NCBI GenBank assembly: GCA_009746045.1
Contig: RPFO01000050.1
Coordinates: 3,285,216-3,349,215, forward strand
Reading direction: 5' to 3'
From: Mesostigma viride
Lineage: Eukaryota > Streptophyta > Mesostigmatophyceae > Mesostigmatales > Mesostigmataceae
DNA: 64,000 nucleotides
In this document: positions 12,847 to 42,300 of the stretch, in pieces
Numbering within the stretch: the stretch's first letter is position 1
How the letters are laid out: every line of letters begins with the position of its first letter
The notes under the pieces: model-generated
Told to the model about the DNA's origin: nothing
Databases searched by the model: none
What the model saw: only the letters and a program-made list of their open reading frames with translations
Made by a program: the position numbers and the translations under genes

Positions 12847-13473
12847 ATGATGTGGGCGCCCCCAGCAGGCTAGAATAGCCCTAGCTAGCTTGTAATAATT
12901 GGTAGTCACTGCCGCCATGGCAGCCATGCATGCCTAGAATGTTTGCCTAGCCGTGCCACCATAGATTGTCACGTGCACCGCTAACCCACGGTACACAACC
13001 AGCAATAGCCTTAGCTTAAAGTAGCCCTTGTCCAGCCATGCTACGTCCTGGCGCTATGGTCAGATTACTTGACCACGCTCCTTGTCATGATACGCTCACA
13101 TGGGCCTTATTGCACCCACAGAACTTGCCGGCCGGATCGTACGTCTACCGTGTCCGATTGCAGCTGTGGCATGCCTCTGGGGGTGCAGGTGCCCTGGCGC
13201 ACCTAGAGCAAGGGTAGCTTACATTCCCACCCCTGCAGGAAGTAGCCCACAAGAATAGTATTAAAAGCCATATGCCCCTTCGCAGGGATATGTGTTACAT
13301 GTACTCCCAACGGAGTTATGTTCCTAATTAATTAATTAATTCATTAATTAATGCCTCTGGCATGAAGGAGAAAGGGGGTCTCTGCCCTTTCTTCCTGTTG
13401 TGCACATACAGGGATTAAAAGCACTCCGGTGCTCCGTGACTCCCAAACGGGAGCACGAGTTTAATTAGTTAAT
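12847..13473 (+). mobile_element. 5'-truncated copy of the ORF1-only LINE, with target-site duplication
   Basis: The copy begins inside the last codons of ORF1 (MWAPPAG then stop) and continues through a 3' UTR homologous to 52611-53026. It ends with a hairpin (actcccaaacgggagcac) and a TTAATTA-type tail. A perfect 12-bp target-site duplication, TATATTCTCCTG, flanks it at 12835-12846 and 13474-13485. The 5' truncation and tail fit target-primed reverse transcription. It sits in another repeat whose unfilled relative is near 45370-45430, and it carries its own insertion at 13181-13350. Confidence 0.9.
13181..13350 (+). mobile_element. Short non-autonomous retroelement (SINE-like), copy 1
   Basis: A 170-bp insertion flanked by a perfect 10-bp duplication, ATGCCTCTGG, at 13171-13180 and 13351-13360. 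It ends in a hairpin-like tactcccaacggagttatg followed by a (TTAATTA)n tail. No A/B-box promoter is evident, so it is more likely a LINE-3'-end-derived short element than a tRNA-SINE. A shorter copy lies at 26737-26851. Confidence 0.85.
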
Positions 13474-13485
13474 TATATTCTCCTG

Positions 13486-13745
13486 GCCCCGGGCTGCCGG
13501 GGGTTATAGCATGCAACCTACCCACACACCTGTCATTGCATAGCCGAGCACGTACAGCCCTCTTTGGATAGTCCGGATGATCGACGCGGAGCTGCTATCT
13601 GCCAGCACGACTCCAGACCTGGGCGAGTGAGTCGCGCCACTTGCCTTTGCGGGTGAAGTATCCGCGTAGGGAAGTACCTAGCTCCGCAATCGGGTACTCC
13701 GTGGCATGCCTTCAGTGCATGTTCACAGACTTAAGTACTTAGTAG
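13486..13745. other. Spacer after nested insertion
   Basis: Continuation of the host repeat (cgggggttat-type sequence related to 45395-45430), then unique sequence with no recognisable feature up to the CTTG array. Confidence 0.5.
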
Positions 13746-13998
<253 letters not shown>

Positions 13999-14256
13999 AG
14001 TCACCGAATATACCGGCCAAGGAGACAACATACATTCAAAGTGACCTGGAGCTACCAATCCTGCACGGCAACGTACGTGGAGGCACGCAGACATTTGCAG
14101 GTCTGGACTGAGTGAAGTGCGATGCCGCCAGGCATCCATGCTAGCTAAGCAGTGTCTAGAAGTATGCCTCCACATAGGCAGACCACATGCTACAGTATGC
14201 AGCATCCCTTAGTGCTCACTGCACAATGGGCCGACAGGAGTAATTTGTTCTAGGAA

Positions 14257-31103
<16,847 letters not shown>

Positions 31104-32408
31104 GGCCCGTCTTCTCTGTGCCTGCCCGGGCTACACCCCTCGCTATCGTAGCCCACATGTCCATATTCCACTACAGTACCCTATATTATGTATGTCCAAA
31201 TGAACGTCATTGTAGCGGTGCGGGTACATTTCCCTACGGGGCGACACGTGTCCAGCTGCGGACTTGGGCCAGCGTGGCATGGTCCGCACCGCTCTGCTGC
31301 TCGCCTCAAATTGGTTCCGTAGCCAACGCTAGCAAGTAGCAAACATCCAAATGTCCATGATTTGCGTGGCGGGAATCGGACAAACATCCAAATGTCCAAT
31401 ACACCCCCCCCCCACACGTTTAAGATTCCCAGGTTTAAGATCATGAGCCCCTGGATTTTGAAATTTCAGGTTTAAGATCGCAGGGCTGGTTTTGGGCAAA
31501 AAGATCTTAAAGTTGGTACAAAAAGCTGCCAAGTTCCGGCCAGTGCCCAGTGTACAGACCACGAGCAACGGTATTGATATTTTTAAATTATTTATTGGCG
31601 GTGTTGCCCTGGTGAACCGGGTGTTGCTATTAATTTCACAAACTTCCACTCATGCAGGACGAGGACTCATGCATCAATTGGCGGGCGGCTCCGGCGGGGC
31701 GCGCCGCGCCACGCCCCCTCAGGTTTAAGATCTTCTCAGGTTTAAGATCGTCAACCCTGGATTTTATTTTAGGTTTAAGATCGCAGCCCTGGGTTGGCCG
31801 GACCCCAATCTTAAACGTGGGGGGGGGGGTGTAGTTCAACCACGTCAGTGCCCACGGCGCGGCGAACGCCGAACTGTGCTGCGAGCCGTGTTGGGTCGAG
31901 GATACACCCTCCGCATTGGAAGTTTGTTATTATGGGTCAATTTTTGCCGTATTTGCATTACGAATAACCCTGGATTGTTTGTTGGGGAGCCAGTTAGAGT
32001 CCCGGGTTTTTATTATTTAATTAAAACCTTTTGTTTGTTTGTTTGTCCTACAGCCGTTCAAGGCACATGGGTACTTATTTAATTAATAAATTTCTTTTGT
32101 TTGTTTGGTAGATATCGTACACGCCGTCCCCAATTCGGCCGGCAATCCGGCCCGGCGGCCCCCCTTCGGCGGCCATAGGCTAGAGTCAGTGGAGGTCAGT
32201 GATACCCAGAGCCCACATGAGTTAATTAATTAATTTTGTTTGTTTGTTTGTTGAGTCCAGTCCTCAGCCCCCGGAGTTAATTAATTAATTTTCTTTCAGT
32301 TTGTTTTTTTTATGGTTTTCAGCCAGAACATTTTCCAGAAGCTAATTATTTAGTTAAAACTTCCAATGCGGGCGGTGTACATGATACTGGGTGTACATAC
32401 ATCAACTA
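31104..32408. other. Upstream spacer of HCF173-like gene
   Basis: Presumed 5' flank of the HCF173-like gene. It holds the 430-bp TIR element, a duplicated aaacatccaaatgtcca (31340, 31382) and, at 32000-32330, four AATTAATT plus (TTTG)n blocks that look like retroelement tails. No promoter motif can be claimed. Confidence 0.5.
31402..31831. mobile_element. 430-bp TIR element with TA target duplication
   Basis: Ends are inverted: cacccccccccc then cacgtttaagatt-like at the left, and aatcttaaacgtgg then a G run and gtg at the right. Flanking TA is at 31400-31401 and 31832-31833. The interior repeats caggtttaagatc about six times. No coding capacity; probably a MITE. Confidence 0.75.
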
Positions 32409-32436
32409 GAATCGGGTCCGTAAGTGCCTCACATAG

Positions 32437-32787
32437 TCCAAGGAAGGAGACTTCGCAACAGCCGGGGCTCGCTTGGTCTGGACCAACAAGGAGGCCGCAC
32501 TGAAATCCATCGGGGTTGTAACGTCGGCCCAACTCAAGAGCATCCTCCGACGCGTCCCCGGGGCGAACTACGTGGATCCCCCGGGAGCGCACAACCAGCC
32601 GTCACCGTCTGATCCGGCGGCACGGCTGCCGGCCCTACCCCATGATCTCGACATGATGCCCTCCTCAACTGGCTCTCTCGATGAGGAAGCGCCAGCGCAG
32701 GACGACCCCTCGGCCAAACGGGCGCAGCCAGCGGTCACCACAGCCGACGCAACCAAGCGGGCGCGTGCATCGTCTTCCAAGGCATGA
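32437..32787 (+). pseudogene. LINE ORF1, C-terminal remnant
   Basis: Open frame without an ATG, cut at the 5' truncation point and ending with TGA at 32785-32787, 52 bp before ORF2. It contains LVWTNKEAALKSIGVV, consistent with an RNA-binding ORF1 tail, then a Pro/Ala/Ser-rich basic end. It would have acted as a nucleic-acid chaperone in the RNP. Confidence 0.65.
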
Positions 32788-32839
32788 GAGGTACGCCAAC
32801 GCTTGCATCCTTCTGCATTCTCTCTCCTTCTACTTACTT

Positions 32840-35800
32840 ATGAGTCAACTTACTATAATATCTTGGAACGTTCAGGGTCTAAATACTTATGGTGTTCGCA
32901 CCCAGGGACAGTCTAAAATATCTGCGCTCCAGGCACAACTAGCCAGTATCACTCAACCCTATGTCGGCCCATCTCATGAAATCTGGGTAGGCCTACAAGA
33001 ACATAAATTTCCTGGAATAGACGCCAAAGCACTACAATCCTTTACAAGACGCACCCCAGACATGGAACGCAGATGGGCATGGGCACGGGGGACTAGTGGA
33101 GGCACTGCATTGCTACAATATCGACGTCCGCCACACCCTCATGTTCAACTGCACCCATGGGCCCAACACATAGATACTGCTCCCAACACATGGCAGGGTC
33201 GCTGGACCCGGCAATGCATCTCCTGGGGCGGTAAGACTGGCTATATTATATCGGTATATGCCCCCAACGAACACTCTGACCGTATAAAATTTTTTGATGA
33301 TTTGTTTGCTATGGTTGCCCCCCTCCTGGACCAATCTCATGAGGTCATACTGATGGGTGACTTTAATGTTGACCTAGACCATGGCCTTGGGCTTGAGACG
33401 ACCTCGTTAGCCAACCACCTCACACGCCTCTCACTACAAGATGTTATCAAACCTCGCGACCATCTGCATACTCGCGAGTCCACTCGTCAGGGCACCCGCA
33501 TCACTAGTCGTCTAGACTACATATTTATGTCACCCTTTTGGGCATCCCTCATTTGTCATGCAGAGGTCATACGCTCCACAGTTTTTTCTGATCACTACCC
33601 TTGCCTTCTCACCATGGTGTATCACTCCAGCCCCCCCAGAGGACCAGGCGTCCCTCGCCTCAATAAAAAGCTGCTGGCTGACCCCGCCTTTCGCACCCTA
33701 GTCCGAGAACAATGGCGGGACTGGAAAACTAAGCAAGTAGACTACCCAAGCACTACTCTCTGGATGCAAGCATGCCTCTCGCACATCCTTGACTCCTCTA
33801 AGGCATACGATCTAGAACAACGCCGCATAAAAGGCAAAGACTACAATTACTACAAACGAGTTATCACTATGTTGCAATCCAAACCCCGACTAGCCCCGCA
33901 CGAGTTAACACGACTACAATTGTGCCAGACTGAGATGGATAAGCTACGCCTTGAACGCCACGCAGAAGCCCTAGATGTGGAAAATACATGGTGGCATGTC
34001 AAAGGTGAACGAATGAATAAGGAATTCTTTGCATTTATCCCACCCCCGCGCTCACAAACCACCATCACTGAAATTACAGACGAGACTGGCACCCATACCA
34101 CCCCTCAAGACATCCTACAATCTGGACATGCTTTTTTCTCCACCCTGTTCCGGACAGAACCCGACCCCTCTGCAAATACAGCCACACAAAAAATCCTCGA
34201 TGCTATTCCACACCGCCTCTCTCCGTCACAACAAGCTCTACTAGACGCCAGCCCCACTATGGAAGAAACATCTCTAGCACTTCAACATCTCAAAACCGGT
34301 AGCGCACCTGGTGCAGATGGCCTTCCAGTAGAGTTTTTTAAAACGTTCTGGCCCCTCATAGGCCGGGATCTCTACCAGTGCATCCTGGAAATCTGGAACA
34401 CCGAAACTGTTGAGGGCCAGTGGTCGGAAACAATCCTCATCCTCTTACACAAAAAAGGGGATAAAACAAGTTGGAAAAATTATAGACCCATTCGCATGCT
34501 CACAGTCCCTTACAAACTAGCCAGCAAACTCTTGCAACGCCGTTTCTATAGTGTACTAGATAATCTGATCGGCCCGGAACAAGTTGGATTCAGGTCCAAC
34601 CTACACATCAGCGACAGCATCACCATGATCATGGACATTGTTGATGACGCATGGCGCAACAATATTATAGGTCTTATTTTATTTTGGGATTTTGAAAAAG
34701 CATTCGACCGCATATGCTGGAAATATCTCGAGGCTATACTACACGGGCTTGGCTTTGGACCTAAACTTATTAAGGTCAGTCTAGGCATGATCAAATCCCT
34801 CACTTGGCACCTACTAATTAATGGACATAAATCCCAAATAGGCCATAGCACACGCTCCCTCCCACAAGGCGACTGTCTCTCTCCCCTTCTCTTTTTGCTC
34901 GCTCACGCTGGCCTCTTCTTTCTTCATCAACAGGACAGCCGTATTCAAGGCTACCCCATCCCTCACCACACACGTGGTCTGTTTCAAACTGCCTACGCCG
35001 ATGACACTACTAACATTTGCACCTCCTTGCGTGATGTTGATGCTGTGCTTGACAATATATCTACATACTGTACCGCCTCCCAACAACGCTGCAACGTGCA
35101 AAAGTCCACGGGCTTGCATATTGGCAGAACAACCAACCCGACTCTCCAACCTACCAACCTGGCGGTGACATGGGTCCCGCCAGGAGGATACCACCTTTTG
35201 CATAACTGCCCTATCGGTCGGACAGCCGAAGGGAGGTTATTGGAAGTCAAAACCTTTTTATACGACGAATCACAACAACTGGGCAAACTTACTGGTGTAC
35301 AACAGGTGGCCAACCGCTGGGCTGGCGTACACCGCCTCAGCCTCCGGGGCAAGGTCCTCGTCACGAACCAGCTGCTGTTCTCCAAGTTGCTGTACTTCGG
35401 TCAGGCCCACCCACCGGATGAACACACCGTGTCTCTTATTCAACGACTGGGGCATAACTTTGTTTGGAAAAAATCGAGCGATCTCAGCCGCCAGGTACAC
35501 GGATGGATCAGAGAGTCAATGTCTTTTATGCCGTGGCCTCTTGGAGGACTAGGCTTACACAATATGCAATGGCGTTTATGGTCTGTGTATGCCAAACAAG
35601 TTATCTCTGCCCACATTGGTGTCAACACACACCCTGGATGTCTTCTGGCACGTGTAACCCTCTCACGTCTTACTCATCACTCCAATGGTATTTCCTGGCA
35701 CTCTGGAGCCGCACTGCTTACTGCTCGCCTCCCCTCCCCTAAGCTCACCAGAGGTCTTCCTTGGTACTGGGCTCGTATATGGCAAGGCTTTATGGCACTT

Positions 35801-38800
35801 AAACCCGACCGCCTATTATTCCCCACACTACGTGAGGAAGTTGCACGCCAACCCCTATTCTTTAATGATATATACCTCAACCCCCTTAACTCGTCGTCTG
35901 TCCCAACTCAGTCCTAATAATAGGACTGAGTTGACCTTTTTCAACCGTGTGTAGTGACTAGGTGGGGGGTCCATCCAAGATGCTTAGACGTGGGTCTATG
36001 GAGTATTTGATGTCCTCTTGCTGGCAAAAATACTACATCAGTGAAAACTTGACCCAAACTCCTAAAAATTACATGGATGTATGGCACCGTCGGCGAATTT
36101 GCATTTTTGTGTGGAAGCATGAGTGGCAAAAATTGAATAAATTCCATATGCATGTTAAAAAAATACAGGCATGTAAACAATATAGTTCTTGACCTGTGGC
36201 AAAAAACTGGACTCAATTTGGCCACTGGCACTGCCTGAAACACGCCAAATACTGCCAGTCCTATACATAGGACTGGGCCATGCTAGCAATTGGCAAGCAT
36301 GTAAGTGCGGTCATACTTCATAGTAGCGTGGCCACAAAGCATGTCAATCAGCCCATTTCCCTTCAGGCATAATAGGAAAACATACTTGCATCATCATATT
36401 GCAGTTATATTGTACCTTAGTATGTGTAAAAGCCTATGCATACATATAGGGAATGCGTATGGATACGTAGCTACAAAGGGATGTATTATAAGTAATAACC
36501 ACCGATATAATGGGTAGGTTAGTCACATTTAATTGTTCTTTACAAGAATGGACATGGATAAAACTGTATTACCTTGCCATGACATGGCCAAGATACCTGC
36601 TGGCACATGATGACAGTGGTTTATCACCAAGATTTTTCACTCGCCCGTATAAGCTTGACAGTACCCTTGACGCAGCCCATGACCACACAATCATGCAGTA
36701 TAAACATAGCAAGAGAATAACTAACATCTATGAAAGCGTTTTAACCCATTCAGCACCTAAAACCTTGTACAGCCACGCTACGGTAAGGCAAATGCCTGGT
36801 AAGATCATCTAAAAAGATGGTTTTAGAGAGGGGCAGGCAACGGTCAAGAAAGAGCAGCAAGACTCAAAACTGACAGCGCATCGCAAGCTTAAACTCATGT
36901 AAGAATACCAAGAAACGATGAAGCAGCGATATTCCAGCTTCACCTGGCACGGCTGGCGTTACCTTGGCCCAGGCGGTGCCTGCAAAAGTGGCACTTTGCG
37001 GCACACAACCCATGACGTGACAGAGTGGTCGAAATCATCAAATCTTTACTGCCACTAGACTTAATCTACGACAATACATGATAAAAGGTAGAAAGAAACC
37101 TATAAACCCTTCGATTTGATCCGGGAATCAATTGTAGTAATCCATTCCGTCGACCTGCCTAATCGCAGATTTTTCCAGCAAGAACAGTGCCGACACCCAG
37201 TAAATCGCATCCCCGCGAGGTTAAAATTCACTTGTATCATCTTTAGGACATAAAAAATCTATTTCCTGGGTTTGGCCCGCAAAATCGTCCGAAAACGTAA
37301 ACTGCATGCATGGGCGCAAGCCGCCATGGCTAGGTCGTGCATTTCCGGAACTCACGTTTCGCGTGAAAATGTACCCTTACCACCTGTACTTTCACCGTAC
37401 GGTTAGCCGCCCAAACCAAATCCAAAAAAATCCCAAAAATATGTCCAAGAAAGATCTTTTCAAGTAGTATTTGAATAAATTTTGAGAAAATTTTTCTGCC
37501 AAATATTCCGACCGGGGCGAATTTTCTACAAAACCTCAAAATTAGGTCCTAAAATTAGGACTGAGTTGAACTCAGTCCTAAAATTAGGACCAGGGACAGA
37601 CGACGAGTTAATCGCCCCTTCGGATGCTTAAGTGGCCCTAACCCCTATGAAGGCTTCATAACATCCCCCCACCCTGTAACCACTATTCTCCACCTGTATA
37701 TTCTCCACGGTGACTGCTACCGCCTCTTAACATATAACGAACTGGCTGCCTGGGTCCCCAATATGCCTACTTATGCTGCCTGGGCCGCGCTAGTACAAGC
37801 CATACCCCCACGCTGGCACACACTCATGACTTCTCCCCGTGCCCCCTATAAAGCTGGTGAATGGTGCTGCTTTTGTCCATACAGCACGACCGCAACATGC
37901 TCGGGGAAGGTGATCGCAGAACTCCCCCTTGGAACCCTGCACGTTCAACTACTGGCGCCGCTGAGCGGCCACAATGGCTGTTTGGCTCAACTTACAACTG
38001 CAGTGGTGTTCCTCCCCACCCAGCTATGCCACCGGATTCGGGTTGTACCTTGGTCCCTTGAACAATCATGTGTATACCAACCCAACCCCAACCTTCCAGA
38101 CGCTGCTATTATTTGGCTACATGTGGGATCAACTCGCCTGGACATGTTGTCATTGGATCCAGTGGAATTTGGCTGGGTGCTAAATCAGGGTGACAGCAGA
38201 ATTGTAAAGGGCCTTTACGAGTACACGGCAGAGTGGGGCTACACAATGCTCCGGCATAAAAACCATCAATTCCACCCCGGACGGACACGCTGGGGCGCTA
38301 CTGAGTGGCCTGGCCACACCTGGGTCCGCAACATCACCCTCGCCGTTGACCACCCGTTGATTGATCGCCGCGCGACCGACGTACAACACCTCTTGATGCA
38401 CCGGTCCATCGGGGTAGGGGAGATCCTTCACCGGCGATTTCACCACCCTGCTACTTGTTTATGTACCAACCCCACTGAAACTGTGGAACACCGATTTTTA
38501 TGGTGTAACCTCCAGGGAGTTTGGACCTGGTTGATTGGTTTATGGGCAGCCTGGACATCTGAGCCTATCATACCGGTGTCTACCCGCTCAATTATCTGAT
38601 CTTTGGCATCACTGGCACCCCTGGCCTTGAGCTCACCTTTTCACAACAAGCGTGGATATGGCTCCGCACATGCATGTTATATACAATCTGGACGGTGCGA
38701 AACGATGTGGTGTTCAATAGGCGCACAGTTTTCGACAAAGCTGGGGTTCTCTCACGCTTCATTTACCTATGGAACTCCGGCATGCGACGCTACTGGATGG

Positions 38801-38970
38801 TTGCAAATGAACAAAACAAAATCTGGGACCCTGGCGCGGACCAGGATAAGCCCAGCCCACTTGAGATCTTTCATGACCTCATGGGCAAAAACAGGATCTT
38901 TACCCACATGCCCAATGACAACCCCTTAGAAGTCCAGTGGCTTCCGTGGTCTAGTAAGGCTCCGTTTTAG
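32840..38970 (+). pseudogene. LINE ORF2: endonuclease-reverse transcriptase, interrupted and frameshifted
   Basis: The ATG at 32840 starts the AP endonuclease: IISWNVQGLN, GLQEHKFPG, LMGDFNVD, SRLDYIFMS, FSDHYPCLL. Reverse transcriptase follows at about 34450-35100: NYRPIRMLTVPYKLASK, DFEKAFDR, LPQGDCLSPLLF, FQTAYADDT. The frame is broken at 35886-35889 by the TTAA element and resumes exactly in frame at 37612, continuing to a stop at 38599. This part has a zf-RVT-like CLCTNPTETVEHRFLWC. A further one-base slip near 38585 moves the end into another frame (to 38970), with TIWTVRNDVVFN typical of LINE C-termini. The protein would nick target DNA and prime reverse transcription. Two lesions make this copy inactive. 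Confidence 0.92.
35890..37607. mobile_element. 1,718-bp TTAA-site DNA transposon inside LINE ORF2
   Basis: Flanked by TTAA at 35886-35889 and 37608-37611. Perfect 15-bp terminal inverted repeats: CTCGTCGTCTGTCCC at 35890-35904 and its complement at 37593-37607. Palindromes built on aactcagtccta lie just inside both ends (35905-35932 and about 37545-37592). Removing the element with one TTAA rejoins ORF2 in frame. TTAA targeting is known for piggyBac and Kolobok. No transposase motif was seen in the small frames inside, so it is likely non-autonomous. Confidence 0.92.
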
Positions 38971-39378
38971 CCACTGACATCTTGATACCCTAGGCTTAGC
39001 AGGGATTAACTACTGGCTATATTTGGAATAAACGTACACCTATTTACCTGGAATCGGGTCCGTAAGTTGCGTAGCAGGAAGCAGCATTAAATGCCTTCTG
39101 ATCGGCCACTGCTGCCTTCGCAGAGAAATGTCGCGGGCTTCCCGTTTCCGCAGTAAAACTCGGTCGCCCATTTTATCCACTTTTTGCAGGCACTAGTAAT
39201 AGGGAGCTGCTGTGTAGGTGAATTATATTTAATCCCGTATTATATGGCCGCAGCATGACGTAGCACGCACCGCGCATGTGCTGCTTTCGCTGAAATATAC
39301 AACGCCAGTTCGTCGACGGGTGCACAATTCATCCGGCAGCCCTGTAGGCTCAATGCCAGCAGTTGTTATGGTCAAGCC

Positions 39379-42300
39379 ATGAGACTCGCGTACACCGAGC
39401 CATGTAATTCTTCCAGCCCGATTATTGGATTAGACAGCTTTGCTGGTAATATTACAGAAATAGTCGACCATCGAAGGCCTGGTTTCCAGTTGAAGCCACT
39501 GTATACTGGCATATGTCATGTTGACTTTTGGAGGTTTACTCCACACCTACCTCTTTTGCGCAATTCAACCGGCGTCGGCCGCAACGTGAGCATAATGTCG
39601 CTTAGAAGCCTCAAATGGCTGCGCAAAGCAGGGCAGTCCTTCAACCCAGCCGGGGTTTCCTTTTTCCTCCAGCTTATGACGGGTAACTTTCTCATCTAAT
39701 CTCTGCCTACAATTCTATTGGCAGTGTAGTCTTCCCGTATGATTAAGCTGCGTAGCAGCGCGTTATGCCTCTCGTGCACGAATTAATTCCTAGGATTTTA
39801 CGCTTGGGCTAAAAGACATATGAGAGACCGTGTTGCCCTCCATGTGCTCGGCTTCCAGTTGCTGAAGTTCCAGGTTTGTTGACTTGTGTCCATGGTCGCT
39901 TTCCCAGGCAGCAAGCACTGGAGCGTGCCCCACATCAGCGTCCCAGACATCCAGTGGGTTGACTGGGCTGCCTTGAAGAATTCAGGGTTCAAAGGCTGCG
40001 TCTTTGACAAGGTTTGTCCCTTACTACTGAAATCCCATGTTTACAGCTGGTTTCCAACCGAGTTTAGCAACACTGGCTAATTGGGCTGTATCGACTTTTG
40101 CTATATCGAGTTGTCTAGACTTGGTTCTATCGGATTTGTGGAAAGATTGGTTTTCTGGTGCCACCGTTCCTTTTTGACTGCATCCATGGCCTTAGGCGTG
40201 GAAACATCTTATTGCTGCGGGTACATGCCATGGGCTGCTATGCTGAAGGGGTCCCCAACATGCATGTTTTGCTAGCTTTTACCAGCTGGCGGTGTGCCCG
40301 TCCAGCTACTGAGGTTTTCTCTAGTGTTCTCATGACGGAATAAACCATGCATCTTGGTATAAATTGAATGGCCATGCAGCACCATGGAGGACCGAGTGGA
40401 TAATGATAGCTATTCCTGCATGCCTGCCTTGCTTATTCACAGAAGTGTTGTGCCTGTTGCAAACATGCCAGCTGGATGACGCCAGCTTCTGCGTTTCACG
40501 CGCTACAAAACATCTCATTCTTAAACAAAATATTCCCAAAACCTCTTGCTGGGCCTCAAACTGCGTGCACATTGCTCCGCATTTGCCCAACAGAAGCAGA
40601 ACACGTTCAATGAGTGAAGAGCGTGTTTCGAGCGATAGGTAGATTACTGAATAGGTAGATTACTTAAGCATTATCCTGTGCACATCCACAGCCAGAGATG
40701 ACATCATCTACGAGCGATTTATGATATCGTCTGCCTGTCCTCATCAATTTTTGCTGCTGAAATTGTCTGTTGGTGCTGCAAGCCCCCCCTCTCCCTACCC
40801 ACCCACTCACCCACCCACCCACCCACCCACCCACCCACCCACCCACCCAAGGACAGCACACTGATCATGCTCAGCCTGTACCGGCATGATTCTATCATCA
40901 TGCACACACCCACAACATCACACACACGCATGCAAAGACATGCACACACCCACAACATCACACACACGCATGCAAAGACATGCACACACATACACATTAT
41001 TTGATCATGGCGCTGCACCCCCACCCCCCCTACCCCACGAGAACACCCTGACCAAGCCTGGGGTATGCCGCCCTTATCATTTAACTATGCCGCTGTGAAC
41101 CGACCCCTTCAACCCCGCAGGAAGGCACGCCGACGGAGCCCTAACGATGTCGAACCATGCCACTACTGTGCATCCCCCCGCACACCCCCAGGACAACACG
41201 CAGTCTGAGCTTTAAGCATGCCGTCATGGATTTATACTCCGGCACCCCCCACCCCCCTCGGATACCCGCAGGACAACACACTGACTGAGCCGTATGCGAT
41301 GGAGATCCACCCGCGCGTCAGGGACTCCCTGGAGGAGTGCGTGCGCGTATTCGAGGGCCGCGTCGTCCTCCTCAGCAACTCCGCGGGTCTCATCCAATAC
41401 GATCCGGAGGGGCACGAGGCGGATGCGCTAGAGAAGAAGCTAGGGATCCCCGTCATCCGTCACGGTAGGCGCAAACTAGTGTAGAATAGCCTAACTATGT
41501 TTACACCGGCTGGGCATCCCCGTCATCCGTCACGGTAGGTGCAAATTAGTGTAGAATAGCCTAACTATGTTTACACCGGCTGGGCATCCCCGTCATCCGT
41601 CACGGTAGGCGCAAACTAGTGTAGAATAGCCTCACTACGTTTACACCGGCTGGGCATACCCGTCATCCGTCACGGTAGAGACATGTGGCGTGTGCTATTG
41701 CGGCCCGTAGCCACAATTCTAATTCGCTGCGGTGTGGCGGCAGGATTGCCTGTTGCCCAGGACATCTCAATGTGTTCATGGACATTTATCTGTGTACTTG
41801 TAGGGACACCTGCCTGAGTTTAGGGATGTCTGCCTGTGTTTAGGGACGCCGGTCTGTGTTTAGGTTGGGGAGGGGGGAGGTAGGCATCTATGGCGCCTCT
41901 TCATAATCTGCGAATCTCCGTCTATGTGTTCAGGTTTAACAAGTCTTGCGAGTGCTGCATGATACAGCATTCCATGGCGAAAGGCTTCATACCATTCATG
42001 GACGCACCCCTAAGTGCTTCAGCACATTCACCGATGGCCGGTCATGGCATGGCTGCATATGTCTTTTCTTTCCTTTGCCGGTCATGCCGGTGCTGGCAGG
42101 CTCCGAGAGGCCTATTGAGTGATCAGCTGGGATGAGTCCTGAAGAAAGCAATGCACCCGCGCTTGTCTTTTTCTCGATTGTGGGTGGGTGCCGGCAGTTG
42201 GGCTCAAAGAAGCCGACCGGGTCGATGTGTTCACGCATGTGTGGGTTCCTTCATCTCTTGTTGTTGATTCCCTCCTTTGTGGGTGGTTGCCGCCAGGCTC

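Larger units (their letters stand above)
32426..39050 (+). mobile_element. APE-type LINE retrotransposon, 5'-truncated, with 17-bp target-site duplication
   Basis: A perfect 17-bp duplication, GAATCGGGTCCGTAAGT, lies at 32409-32425 and 39051-39067. Inside are the end of ORF1, an ORF2 with endonuclease and reverse transcriptase, and a short 3' UTR with aataaa near 39026. ORF2 is interrupted by a 1,718-bp TTAA element, so the LINE proper is about 4.9 kb. It shares no tail with the ORF1-only family at 51005-53026. Confidence 0.93.

Noticed and set aside
35962-36812. Transposase of the TTAA element
   Set aside because: Frames are short, on mixed strands, and show no DDE motif spacing.
37763-38599. 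Independent gene
   Set aside because: It is the continuation of LINE ORF2 after the TTAA element, in exact frame.
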